Assembly: GCA_031178065.1 (NCBI GenBank) | Contig: JAPSJS010000029.1 | Span: 1 to 42,002, forward strand | DNA: 42,002 nucleotides | Direction of reading: 5' to 3' | Source of the DNA: Altererythrobacter sp. | Lineage (GTDB): Bacteria; Pseudomonadota; Alphaproteobacteria; Sphingomonadales; Sphingomonadaceae | Part shown: positions 26,134 through 37,246 of the stretch, one piece after another | Layout: every line of letters begins with the position of its first letter | Position numbering within the stretch: position 1 is the stretch's first letter | The notes under the pieces: generated by a model | Seen by the model: the letters and a program-made list of their open reading frames with translations, nothing else | Databases searched by the model: none | What the model was told of the DNA's origin: nothing | Made by a program: the position numbers and the translations under genes

Positions 26134-27282
26134 TCACCGCAGCCGCAGCATCTCGCGGTCGAGCTGATCGATGGAGGTCACGCCCATCAGGCGCATACCT
26201 CGCTCGATCTCATCCTTGAGCAGCATGAGCGCGTGCTCCACGCCCGCCTGTCCGGCGGCGGCCAGCGCGTAGAGATAGAGCCGTCCGCCCGAGGCCGCGG
26301 TGGCGCCCTGCGCCAGTGCCTTCAGCACGTGTGTCCCGCGCCGCACGCCGCCGTCGCAGATCACCTCGATCTCGCCGCCCACGGCATCGACGATCTCCAC
26401 GAGCTGGTCGAAGGGCGCGCGGCTGCCATCGAGCTGGCGGCCCCCGTGGTTGGAGACCATGATCGCGTCCGCCCCGATCTCGACGGCGCGGCGCGCGTCG
26501 GCCACGCTCATTACACCCTTGAGGCAGAACGTGCCGCCCCAGTCCTGCCGGATGCGTGCGGCCGTGTCCCAGTCCATCGCGGTGTCAAGCATGGTGTTGA
26601 AGTATTCGGCGATCGAAACCGCGCGGCCCGTGCCTTCGCTGACGTGGGTATCGAGATTGGGCAGGCGGAGCTTCTCGCGGAATACGTAATCGAGCGCCCA
26701 GCGCGGCCGCGTGGCGTAGGACCAGACCGCGCTCGGCGTGAAGCGGGGCGGGGTTGTGAAACCGCTGCGCGCGCACCGCTCCCGCTTGCCGGCGACGATC
26801 GTGTCGACCGTCAGCGCTAAGGCATCGAACCCGGCGGCTTTGCAGCGCTCGATCATCGAGGTGTTCAGCCCTGCGTCCTTGTGGACGTAGAGCTGGAACA
26901 GCTTGGGTGTTGACACGAGTGACGCGATCTCCTCGATGCTCACCGTCGCGAGGCTGGAGATCCCAAACCACAGGTCGAACCTCTCGGCAGCGCGCGCCAC
27001 GGCGCGCTCTCCCTGCCAATGGAACACGCGCTGGAGCGCCGTGGGGCTGAGCATCAGCGGCAGCGCGCTGCGGCGGCCCATGATGGTGCAGCTCGTGTCG
27101 ATCTCGGCCACGCCCGCGAGGACGTTCGGCACGAGATCCACTTCGTCGAATGCGGCCGTGTTGCGTGCCCGGGTGATCTCGTCGTCCGCCGCACCGTCGA
27201 TGTAATCGAACACCGGCCACGGCAGCCGCCGCCTCGCCAGAAGGCGCAGATCGCCGACGTTGTGGCAGTCCGACAGATGCAT
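26134..27282 (-). CDS. FMN-dependent alpha-hydroxy acid dehydrogenase (L-lactate dehydrogenase-like)
   Basis: The 382-residue TIM-barrel enzyme oxidises an L-2-hydroxy acid, probably L-lactate, passing electrons to FMN and then the respiratory chain. Signatures are PVFDYIDGAADDEIT, PLMLSPTALQRVFHW and the active-site stretch MVSNHGGRQLDGSRAPFDQL (catalytic His), followed by EVICDGGVRRGTHVLKAL. An lldD assignment is likely but not certain, as mandelate and glycolate enzymes share the motifs. A promoter-like pair overlapping the BlaI-type operators (27338-27366) reads toward it. The cyclophilin gene follows at once. Confidence 0.88.
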   Translation of the reverse strand: MHLSDCHNVGDLRLLARRRLPWPVFDYIDGAADDEITRARNTAAFDEVDLVPNVLAGVAEIDTSCTIMGRRSALPLMLSPTALQRVFHWQGERAVARAAERFDLWFGISSLATVSIEEIASLVSTPKLFQLYVHKDAGLNTSMIERCKAAGFDALALTVDTIVAGKRERCARSGFTTPPRFTPSAVWSYATRPRWALDYVFREKLRLPNLDTHVSEGTGRAVSIAEYFNTMLDTAMDWDTAARIRQDWGGTFCLKGVMSVADARRAVEIGADAIMVSNHGGRQLDGSRAPFDQLVEIVDAVGGEIEVICDGGVRRGTHVLKALAQGATAASGGRLYLYALAAAGQAGVEHALMLLKDEIERGMRLMGVTSIDQLDREMLRLR

Positions 27283-27337
27283 GAGTGGGCTCTACCAGCA
27301 GCATCGGCAGGCGCCAATCGGTTCATCCACGCTTAAT

Positions 27338-27372
27338 GTTTACAGTCGTAGTCGACAGGTCTACAAACGTAG
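27338..27372. promoter_or_regulatory. Twin BlaI/MecI-type operators on a divergent promoter
   Basis: Two dyads, TTACAGTCGTAG (27340-27351) and CTACAAACGTAG (27361-27372), resemble the BlaI/MecI site CTACA-N2-TGTAG with one base changed per copy. Their centres are 21 bp apart. Forward, TTTACA (27339-27344), a 17-bp spacer and TACAAA (27362-27367) form a promoter for the repressor, with the -35 in one operator and the -10 in the other. In reverse, TTGTAG (27366-27361) and GTAAAC (27343-27338) are also 17 bp apart and point to the dehydrogenase gene. Confidence 0.7.
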
Positions 27373-27394
27373 ACGCAAAACCGGGGAGATTTTC

Positions 27395-27787
27395 GTGGCG
27401 AAGTCCGAAGAAGACGAACGGCCCGAACGCATCAGCGATGCCGAGCACGCCGTGATGGAAGCGCTCTGGGCGAAGAGTCCGCTGACCGCCGCCGAAGTGT
27501 GCGAGGCGGTCTGCGCGGAGCGCGACTGGAGCTTGCCGACGGTCAAGACGCTGCTCTCGCGGCTTGTGACCAAGCAGGCGGTCGCTACCAAGCCGGATGG
27601 GCGGCGGTTTCTCTATACCCCGCTGTTGGCGCGCGCTGACTACCTCGGAGATGAATCGCGGCGTCTGGTGGACCGGTTGTTCGGCGGCCGCGCTGCGCCG
27701 CTCTTCGCCCATCTCGCGCAGGAGGAGGCGTTGACCGACGCCGACATCGCGGAGATCGAGGCACTGCTGAAGGAGCTGAAGCAATGA
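27395..27787 (+). CDS. BlaI/MecI-type transcriptional repressor
   Basis: This 130-residue Penicillinase_R family repressor has the winged helix ERISDAEHAVMEALWAKSPL, SLPTVKTLLSRLVTKQAVAT and GRRFLYTPLL, with a C-terminal dimerisation helix. Family members bind TACA-N2-TGTA dyads and are cleaved on a signal from a membrane BlaR-type protease. The GTG start is preceded by GGGGAG with seven-base spacing. Its stop overlaps the start of the M56 protease gene by four bases (ATGA). Two operators lie in its own promoter, so it is autoregulated. Confidence 0.9.
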   Translation: MAKSEEDERPERISDAEHAVMEALWAKSPLTAAEVCEAVCAERDWSLPTVKTLLSRLVTKQAVATKPDGRRFLYTPLLARADYLGDESRRLVDRLFGGRAAPLFAHLAQEEALTDADIAEIEALLKELKQ

Positions 27788-29352
27788 CCTGGCTTCTCGA
27801 TACGCTCGTCTGGACCGCCACGCTGATCGCGCTGGTCCTCGTTCTGCGGCGCCCGGTCGCGCGCCATTTCGGCGCGAAAGCGGCTTACGGACTGTGGCTG
27901 CTGCCGTTCCTGCGCCTGCTGCTGCCGCCGATCACGCTGCCGGCCTCGCTCGCGCCCGATACGGCGGTGGCGCCCGTCGCAGCGCCTTTCGAGGCGACCT
28001 ATCTCATCATCGATCAAGCTGCCGCCCCGGACGGGATGGGTGCAGCAGTGGAGGCAGCGTCGCCGACAGTCCCCTGGGCGGTGGCGCTGCTTGCACTGTG
28101 GCTCGCAGGCGCGGCGGTGTTCCTGTGGCTGCGCTTTTCCGGGTACCACCGGATGCGCCGCGTGCTGCTCGCCGGAGCGGTGCCGGTGGGCGAGGCAGGC
28201 AAGATCCGCCTGGTCGAGACGCCGGAGACCAACGCCCCCATCGCGTTCGGCGTGCTGGACAAGGTCGTGGCGCTGCCGCCGGGCTTCATGGCTCAGCGCG
28301 ATCGCGCCGCACGCGACCTGGCGCTGGCGCACGAGCTTGCTCACCACCGCGGGCACGACCTGTTGGCGAACTTCGCCGCGCAGCCGCTGTTCGCACTGCA
28401 TTGGTTCAACCCGCTCGCCTATGCCGGGTGGCAGGCGATGCGCCGCGATCAGGAGGCGGCGTGCGACGCCCGCGTGGTCGAGAAAAGCGACCGCGAGACT
28501 CGCGCCGCTTATGGCCAGGTCATCGCCAGCTTCGCTGCCGGTCCGCGGGTCGCGCTCGCCGCACCGATGGCCTGTCCGGTCCTGGGCGACAAATCGATCA
28601 TCCACCGTTTGAGGAGCCTGACCATGTCCGAGATCACTCCGCGCCGGCGTATGGCCGGGCGCGCACTGGTTGCCGCCGGGCTTCTCGTCCTGCCGTTGAC
28701 GGCTTCGATCAGCTATGCGGAAACGATAACGCTACCGGAGCCGCCCGAGCCACCGGCTGCGCCGACCGCTCCTGCCGACGTGCCGCCGGTCCCGCCCGCT
28801 CCCCCGGCGCCTCCCGCACCGCCGGCACCGCTTCCGCTTCAGGTCGTCGGCGACCACCCTGATGGCGAGCAGCGCCACATCGTCGTCCATCGCCTCGATG
28901 GTGACCACAAGGGGGAGCCGATGGTCGTCAAGATGCAAGGTGACGGCGCGACTTGGGAGGGCAGTGCTCCGCGCCTCTCTCCTGAAGCGCGAGCAGCTCA
29001 CCTCAAGGCACTCGAAGAATTCGAGAACGAGTTCGGCGAACTTGGTAAACTCGGCAAGCTTGGCAGCTTGGGCGAGCGTATCGGACACCAAGTGCGCATC
29101 GCTCTGGCTGACATGCCTGAGGTCCCGCGCGTGATTGAGGGCTGCAGCGGCACCGAGGTGATCCACGAGAGCTCCGAGGATGGACGGCAGGTGATCCGCA
29201 TCTGCACCGCCGCGATCAACGCCGAAGCGATGCGCGGCTTGCGCGAGGCTCGGGCGGAGATCGCTCGCGACCGAGCGATCTCAGCGGAGATGCGGGCGCG
29301 CGTGCTGAGTTCGCTGGACGAGTCGATCGCGCGGATTGCCGCGAAGAACTAA
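27784..29352 (+). CDS. BlaR1-like M56 membrane metallopeptidase
   Basis: The 522-residue partner of the BlaI-type repressor has three N-terminal membrane helices, then the M56 zinc peptidase region with LALAHELAHHRGHD near residue 182 and the ligand glutamate in RRDQEAACDARVV. A further membrane helix is near 300. The C-terminal half is not a penicillin-binding domain. It has a PPAPPAPPAP linker, a KLGKLGSLG region, and a cysteine pair around EVPRVIEGCSGTEV and QVIRICTAA. The signal it senses is therefore unknown. No beta-lactamase gene is present in the window. Confidence 0.88.
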   Translation: MTWLLDTLVWTATLIALVLVLRRPVARHFGAKAAYGLWLLPFLRLLLPPITLPASLAPDTAVAPVAAPFEATYLIIDQAAAPDGMGAAVEAASPTVPWAVALLALWLAGAAVFLWLRFSGYHRMRRVLLAGAVPVGEAGKIRLVETPETNAPIAFGVLDKVVALPPGFMAQRDRAARDLALAHELAHHRGHDLLANFAAQPLFALHWFNPLAYAGWQAMRRDQEAACDARVVEKSDRETRAAYGQVIASFAAGPRVALAAPMACPVLGDKSIIHRLRSLTMSEITPRRRMAGRALVAAGLLVLPLTASISYAETITLPEPPEPPAAPTAPADVPPVPPAPPAPPAPPAPLPLQVVGDHPDGEQRHIVVHRLDGDHKGEPMVVKMQGDGATWEGSAPRLSPEARAAHLKALEEFENEFGELGKLGKLGSLGERIGHQVRIALADMPEVPRVIEGCSGTEVIHESSEDGRQVIRICTAAINAEAMRGLREARAEIARDRAISAEMRARVLSSLDESIARIAAKN

Positions 29353-29363
29353 GCCGCGGCGGT

Positions 29364-30035
29364 TCAACCACCCACTGGCTGCACGACTTCCTCGGAAACG
29401 AAGGTGATCCCCCGGTCGCCTTCGTTTTCCGTTCCTGGTTTCTCGACGGCGGGCGCAGCTTGCGCATTGGCGGCGCCGAACGCGAGTTGGGTTTCGGCCC
29501 ATTCGACGCGGTCGTCCTTCGTCACGTCGATCTTCGCGAATGCGGGGCGGGCGGGATAGGCGCAGCCCATCTGTTCACCCAGGCCTTTGAGATAGCCGCG
29601 CCGGATCAGCCCGGCGACGATCGCCGCCTCGAACTCGCGCTGGTGGTCTGCGGCGCCAGTAATCTCGCGCACGATGCTGCGGAAGGGAATGAACGATCCC
29701 ACCGCGCTTTTGGCAATGCGGCCGACTGAGATGTCGTCACGGTCCTCGTCGGCGATGTCGAGGTCGGCGCCGAGCACGGCATCGAGCTGGGCGATCGCCC
29801 CCTCGACTTCGCCGCATTCGTCCAGCCCTTCGTTCGTATAAGGCGACTGCGCCGCGGTGAGCAGGATTTCCGGAATCGGATCCTTAGCGAGGTTGAGATC
29901 GGTAAGCGGCGTGGTGGCGATGTCCTTCATGTCCGGATCGCGGTCGCGCACGTTCGCCTGGTCGCGCGCCGCGAGCGGCGCGCCGGCCAGGACCGACGCG
30001 AGCGCGAGCGCCCTAGCGCATGTCGAAATATGCAT
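29364..30035 (-). CDS. Secreted protein of unknown function
   Basis: I do not recognise this 223-residue protein. It has a signal peptide (MHISTCARALALASVLAGAP). The mature part is acidic and mostly helical: LDECGEVEGAIAQLDAVLGA, a hydrophobic KSAVGSFIPFRSIVREIT, then EFEAAIVAGLIRRGYLKGLG ending in a conserved-looking MGCAYP. It overlaps the end of the upstream peptidase gene by 23 bases from ATG 30035, or by 38 from ATG 30050, so it is co-transcribed with it. Its stop is 11 bp from the M56 peptidase stop. Confidence 0.65.
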   Translation of the reverse strand: MHISTCARALALASVLAGAPLAARDQANVRDRDPDMKDIATTPLTDLNLAKDPIPEILLTAAQSPYTNEGLDECGEVEGAIAQLDAVLGADLDIADEDRDDISVGRIAKSAVGSFIPFRSIVREITGAADHQREFEAAIVAGLIRRGYLKGLGEQMGCAYPARPAFAKIDVTKDDRVEWAETQLAFGAANAQAAPAVEKPGTENEGDRGITFVSEEVVQPVGG

Positions 30036-30885
30036 CGCACACACTATCATCGGCCTGCTCCATTCCGCGCCGCAGGGCTTCCGAGCGCTGTGCGCTCGAA
30101 CCGTGGGTGAAGCTTTCGGGGCTGACCTGCTGCCCCGCCTGCCGCTGGAGCGTATCGTCGCCGATCGCGCTCGCGGCGCGCAGCCCTTCCTCCATATCGC
30201 CGGGGTCGATCAGGTTCCGGTTCTTGCCCGCCCAGACGCCGGCATAGCAGTCCGCCTGCAGTTCCATCCGCACCTGCAGCTCGTTGGCGCGGCCCGGGTT
30301 CTGCGACTGCGCGCTGCGCACCTGCGCGGCGAGTCCGGTGAGATACTGGATGTGGTGCCCGTATTCGTGCGCCATGACGTAGTAGCGGGCAAAGTCGCCG
30401 CCTGCGCCGAGCTCGCGGGCGAGCGTGTCGTAGAAGCTCGTGTCGATATAGATGCCCTGATCCGCAGGGCAGTAGAACGGGCCCATCGCGCTCGAGGCGC
30501 CGCCGCAGCCGGAGTTGGTGCCGCCGGCGTAGAACTCGAGCACCGGGTCTTGGAAAGCGATCCCCGCGCGCTCGAACTCGGGTTGCCAGGTGCGGTTCAG
30601 CGAGTCGAGCGCGTTGCAGCCTTCGAGAGCATATTCGTTCTGTTCGCAGACCTGGGTTTCCGACAGATCCGATTGCGGCTGCTGCCCGGCCGGCGCGTTC
30701 TGCTGGACGCTGTCGATCGTGCCGAGCATCTGGCCGGGGTCCACTCCGAACACCAGCGCGGCGACGACCACGATCACCAGCGTGCCGCAGCCGACCTTGC
30801 CGCCACCGCCGCCGGGAAACCGGCCGCCACCGCCGCCGCCCTGGCGTACGCGAATATTGCGCGGATCGAACCGGTTGAGCCTCAT
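30013..30885 (-). CDS. ypfJ: YpfJ-family neutral zinc metallopeptidase
   Basis: The 290-residue protein has a Gly-rich N-terminus (QGGGGGGRFPGGGGGKVG), a membrane segment (CGTLVIVVVAALVFGV), and the peptidase domain: FYCPADQGIYIDTSFYDTL, the zinc motif MAHEYGHHIQYLTG near residue 175 and the third ligand in ELQADCYAGVWAG. The domain is probably periplasmic. ATG 30885 has GGGGAG upstream. It overlaps the downstream gene for the unknown secreted protein. Confidence 0.9.
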   Translation of the reverse strand: MRLNRFDPRNIRVRQGGGGGGRFPGGGGGKVGCGTLVIVVVAALVFGVDPGQMLGTIDSVQQNAPAGQQPQSDLSETQVCEQNEYALEGCNALDSLNRTWQPEFERAGIAFQDPVLEFYAGGTNSGCGGASSAMGPFYCPADQGIYIDTSFYDTLARELGAGGDFARYYVMAHEYGHHIQYLTGLAAQVRSAQSQNPGRANELQVRMELQADCYAGVWAGKNRNLIDPGDMEEGLRAASAIGDDTLQRQAGQQVSPESFTHGSSAQRSEALRRGMEQADDSVCDAYFDMR

Positions 30886-30996
30886 CAATTCATCTCCCCG
30901 AAGGCGCGTCCGCCGATAGTATCTGGACAGGTGCAGACTTGCCCGCAAAAGCCGTTTAGGCAAGGCTTTGGTCATCAAATCTGCAGGGGGTATAGA

Positions 30997-31752
30997 ATGT
31001 TCCTTTCAGGCAAGCGTGCGCTCGTCACAGGGTCGACCTCCGGGATCGGCCTTGCGGTCGCGCGCGCGCTGGCGGCCGAAGGGGCGGAGATCGTGCTCAA
31101 CGGCTTCGGAGAGGAAGCCGAGATCGCCCGGCTGTGCGACGAACTCCGCGCGCAGCATGTGGGGACGGACCTGACCACGCGCGAAGGATGCGACGCGCTG
31201 ATGGATGGGGCCGGGCCGATCGATATCCTCGTCAACAATGCCGGGATGCAGCACGTCGCGCCGGTCGATGCCTTCCCGGTCGAGAAGTGGGACGCGATCA
31301 TCGCGCTCAACCTGACCGCAGCGTTCCACACGGTGCGCCGCGCGGTGCCGCACATGAAGGCGCAGGGCTGGGGACGGATCGTCAACGTGGCGAGCGCGCA
31401 TTCGAAGACCGCATCGCCGTTCAAGAGCGCCTATGTCGCCGCCAAGCACGGGCTCGACGGCTTCACCAAGACGATCGCGCTGGAACTCGCGCGGAGCGGA
31501 GTGACGGCGAACTGCGTCAGCCCGGGCTATGCCTGGACACCGCTGGTCGAGAACCAGATCCCCGACACGATGAAGGCACGCGGTCTGTCGCGCGAAGAAG
31601 TGATCGACGACGTGCTGCTGGCCAAGCAGCCGACCAAGAAGTTCGTCCAGCCTGCGGAAATCGGCGCACTCGCCGTGTTCCTGTGCCGCGATGAAGCGGG
31701 CAACGTCACCGGTGCCAACTGGAGCATCGATGGCGGCTGGACCGCCGAGTAG
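30997..31752 (+). CDS. bdhA: 3-hydroxybutyrate dehydrogenase
   Basis: This 251-residue SDR interconverts D-3-hydroxybutyrate and acetoacetate with NAD. It has the cofactor loop ALVTGSTSGIGLAVA, LVNNAGMQHVAPV, the catalytic Ser in NVASAHSKTAS and Tyr-Lys in SAYVAAKHGLDGFT. The substrate-lid pattern CVSPGYAWTPLVENQIPDT and LLAKQPTKKFV is characteristic of bdhA over other SDRs. GGGGG lies about seven bases before the ATG. It would allow use of poly-hydroxybutyrate breakdown products; no phb genes are in the window. Confidence 0.88.
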   Translation: MFLSGKRALVTGSTSGIGLAVARALAAEGAEIVLNGFGEEAEIARLCDELRAQHVGTDLTTREGCDALMDGAGPIDILVNNAGMQHVAPVDAFPVEKWDAIIALNLTAAFHTVRRAVPHMKAQGWGRIVNVASAHSKTASPFKSAYVAAKHGLDGFTKTIALELARSGVTANCVSPGYAWTPLVENQIPDTMKARGLSREEVIDDVLLAKQPTKKFVQPAEIGALAVFLCRDEAGNVTGANWSIDGGWTAE

Positions 31753-31777
31753 CCGGCCGGTGGGGGCAGGGGCGCAT

Positions 31778-34788
<3,011 letters not shown>

Positions 34789-34798
34789 GCCTGGCACG

Positions 34799-34916
34799 CC
34801 CCTCCTCTTCAGGGGAGGGGTAGCGAGCCTAGTCGCAGCAGGGTGGTGCCGAAGCACGGCGCGCCGCTTTGCGTCGTGCCACCTTCCCCCGACCCCCTCC
34901 TCTGAAGAGGAGGGGG
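34799..34916. repeat. Inverted-repeat intergenic element with strong terminal hairpins
   Basis: CCCCTCCTCTTCAG (34799-34812) is the exact reverse complement of 34902-34915, giving a 117-base element with 14-bp ends. Each end is itself a hairpin; the right one pairs CCCCCTCCTCT with AGAGGAGGGGG (34893-34916). It lies between guaB and the rRNA methyltransferase gene and could end the guaB transcript. The ribosome site of the next gene is inside its right arm. Confidence 0.75.
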
Positions 34917-34920
34917 AGAG

Positions 34921-36102
34921 ATGACCCCCGCCGCGCGGGTGCAGGCCGCGATCGAACTGCTCGATGCCGTCATCGTTGCAGCACGAGGTAAGGGCGCGCC
35001 GGCGGACCGGTTGATCGCCGATTACTTCCGCCAGCGCCGCTATGCCGGGAGCAAGGACCGGCGCGCGGTGCGCGAGCTCGTTTATCGGGCGATCCGCGTT
35101 TGCGGGCCGGTCCCGTCCAGCGGCCGTGCGGCGATGATCGCGCTGGGCGCCGAGGACGAAGCGATCCTGCAGCTTTTCGACGGCTCGCCCCATGGCCCGG
35201 CACCGCTCGCCATCGGCGAAGTCGGTGCGGAACCCGGTCTCGCGCCGCGATGGCTGGTCGAGGCGCTCGCGGGCTCCGATGTCGGGGGAGATGAGGCCGC
35301 GGCCCTGCTGGACCGCGCCCCGCTCGATCTGCGGATCAACACGCTCAAGGCAGGCCGCGAAAATATCGACCTGCCCGAACAGGGCGAACCGCTCGCCGCA
35401 CCGAACGCATTGCGCTTTCCGGCGGGCACTTCGGTCGATCAGTGGCCCGCGTACCGCGAGGGGCTGGTCGAGATCCAGGACCATGGCAGCCAGCTCGCCT
35501 GCATGGCCGTGGAGGCTCAGCCGGGGGAGACGGTGATCGACCTCTGCGCGGGGGCGGGCGGCAAGACGCTGGCGCTGGCCGCTGCAACGCAGAACCGCGG
35601 CACCCTGATCGCAAGCGATACGGACCGCGCGCGGCTGACGAACCTTGCACCGCGGGCCGAACGGGCAGGCGCGGGAATGATCGAGACGCTGCTGCTGAAC
35701 CCGGACCGCGAGATGGAGGCGCTCGAACGCTTTGCGGGCGCGGCCGACGCGGTGCTGGTCGATGCGCCATGCTCGGGCACCGGCACATGGCGCCGCAATC
35801 CCGAGGCGCGCTGGCGGCTGGACCAGGCGCAACTCGCGCGGTTCGCGGAGACGCAGGACCGGTTGCTCGGCCTTGCTGCGCAGCTCGTGCGGCCGGGCGG
35901 GCGGATCGTCTACGTCACCTGTTCGCTGCTCGACATCGAGGGCGCGGACCGCATCGCGCGTTTCCTTGCCGATAACCCCGAATGGCGCGCCGACCCGCCC
36001 GATCTTCCCCTTGGCCGGAAACGGGGGAGCGGCGTGCGCCTGACGCCATTCCACGACAATACAGACGGATTTTTCATCGCGCGTGCAGCCTTGCCGTGTT
36101 AA
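34921..36102 (+). CDS. RsmB/NOP-family 16S rRNA (cytosine-C5) methyltransferase
   Basis: The 393-residue SAM enzyme should methylate C5 of a cytosine in 16S rRNA. It has an N-terminal NusB-like helical domain (residues 1-130), the SAM loop VIDLCAGAGGKTLALAAAT, the DAPCSGTGTWRRNPEARW motif with its cysteine, and the catalytic TCSLLDIEG. RsmB is the best guess; other NOP2/Sun enzymes share these motifs. The ATG is preceded by GAGGAGGGGGAG, which sits in the 3' arm of an 11-bp hairpin. Confidence 0.88.
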   Translation: MTPAARVQAAIELLDAVIVAARGKGAPADRLIADYFRQRRYAGSKDRRAVRELVYRAIRVCGPVPSSGRAAMIALGAEDEAILQLFDGSPHGPAPLAIGEVGAEPGLAPRWLVEALAGSDVGGDEAAALLDRAPLDLRINTLKAGRENIDLPEQGEPLAAPNALRFPAGTSVDQWPAYREGLVEIQDHGSQLACMAVEAQPGETVIDLCAGAGGKTLALAAATQNRGTLIASDTDRARLTNLAPRAERAGAGMIETLLLNPDREMEALERFAGAADAVLVDAPCSGTGTWRRNPEARWRLDQAQLARFAETQDRLLGLAAQLVRPGGRIVYVTCSLLDIEGADRIARFLADNPEWRADPPDLPLGRKRGSGVRLTPFHDNTDGFFIARAALPC

Positions 36103-36161
36103 CCGGCGGCACTATGGCAGAGGAACCATCTGCAAGTGCCCGGGCCTACCAGGAGTTGATC

Positions 36162-36668
36162 ATGCGTTTTGCCCCCGCAGCCGTTGCCCTTTCGCTGGCC
36201 GTTGCGCTTACCGCAAGCGTCGGGATGGGAGCGGAACGCGAAGCCGACCCGCGCGCGGCGGCGCTGATTGCGGAAGGTCGCGCGGCACTCGCCGCCGACC
36301 AGCCGCAGCGCGCGATCGACGCGTTCGAAGCCGCACTGGCAGTCGATCCCGGCTATACGCCTATCTTCCTCGATCTCGCTCAGGCGTCGCGTGCCGAGGG
36401 GCTGCAGGGCAAGGCGATCCACTATTACCGCGAAACGCTGGCGCGCGATCCGGGCAATCTCGCGGCGATTTCCGGCGAAGGCGAAGCCTTGCTGGAGAAA
36501 GGCGCCGTCGAGAAGGCGAAGGCCAACCTGGCGAAGCTCAAGAGCATGTGCGGCGAGGGCTGTCCCGAGACCCGCGAACTCGCCGCATCGATCCAGCGCG
36601 GGCCAACCGCGCCCGTGCTGACGGCCGAGGCGGTAATGCCCGAAGCGCAGGTTTCGCAGGCGAATTGA
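36162..36668 (+). CDS. Exported TPR protein
   Basis: The 168-residue protein has a signal peptide (MRFAPAAVALSLAVALTASV) and about three tetratricopeptide repeats ([60 protein letters not shown]). It probably scaffolds a periplasmic complex; no catalytic motif is seen. A CxxxC pair (MCGEGCPE) could form a disulfide. AGGAG lies six bases before the ATG. Confidence 0.78.
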   Translation: MRFAPAAVALSLAVALTASVGMGAEREADPRAAALIAEGRAALAADQPQRAIDAFEAALAVDPGYTPIFLDLAQASRAEGLQGKAIHYYRETLARDPGNLAAISGEGEALLEKGAVEKAKANLAKLKSMCGEGCPETRELAASIQRGPTAPVLTAEAVMPEAQVSQAN

Positions 36669-36727
36669 GCGCCTCGCGAGCCCCCCAAAGCGGGGCCGCT
36701 TGCAGCTAGTAGAGCGCTGACAGCCGG

Positions 36728-36751
36728 AGGTCCCTGCCTTCGCAGGGACCT
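36728..36751. terminator. Hairpin terminator between convergent genes
   Basis: AGGTCCCTGC and GCAGGGACCT form a perfect 10-bp stem with a CTTC loop, nine bases before the stop of rppH on the other strand. A smaller GCCCC/GGGGC hairpin (36679-36695) follows the TPR gene. Confidence 0.6.
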
Positions 36752-36759
36752 GGTCTCGG

Positions 36760-37233
36760 TCACACCAACTCGCGGAACGCTTCCACGACCGTGCGATAGA
36801 CGCGCTTCTTGAACGGCACGATCAGTTCGGGAAGCTGCTCGGGCTCGACCCATTTCCAGTCGCAGAATTCCGGCGGATCGTGGGCTTCGAGGTCGATATC
36901 CGTATCGCTGCCGCCGAAGCGGGCGAGGAACCAGACCTGTTCCTGCCCGCGGTACTTTCCGCCCCAGAGCTTGCCCATCAGCTCCTCCGGCAGGTCGTAG
37001 TGGACCGGCTCCTCCATCCGCTTGAGGATCGAGACGTGTTCCGCCCGAGCACCGGTTTCCTCGGCCAGTTCGCGAAGTGCGGCAGCCACGAGGTCCTCGC
37101 CCTCGTCCACGCCGCCTTGCGGCATCTGCCACCAGTCACCTTCCTTGTTGTCGATGCGGCGGCCGACGAAGACCTTGCCGTCGGCGTTGACCAGCATGAC
37201 CCCGACGCAGGGGCGGTAGCCGAGTTCGTCCAT
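36760..37233 (-). CDS. rppH: RNA pyrophosphohydrolase (Nudix)
   Basis: RppH removes pyrophosphate from 5'-triphosphate RNA and so exposes it to RNase E. The 157-residue protein starts YRPCVGVMLVNADGKVFVGR. It has WWQMPQGGVDEGE leading into a full Nudix box, GGVDEGEDLVAAALRELAEE then TGA, with the catalytic REL-EE residues. The C-terminal EFCDWKWVEPEQLPELIVPF is typical of RppH/IalA. It lies 13 bp after the esterase on the same strand. Confidence 0.93.
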   Translation of the reverse strand: MDELGYRPCVGVMLVNADGKVFVGRRIDNKEGDWWQMPQGGVDEGEDLVAAALRELAEETGARAEHVSILKRMEEPVHYDLPEELMGKLWGGKYRGQEQVWFLARFGGSDTDIDLEAHDPPEFCDWKWVEPEQLPELIVPFKKRVYRTVVEAFRELV

Positions 37234-37246
37234 GTGTTTTCGTGCC

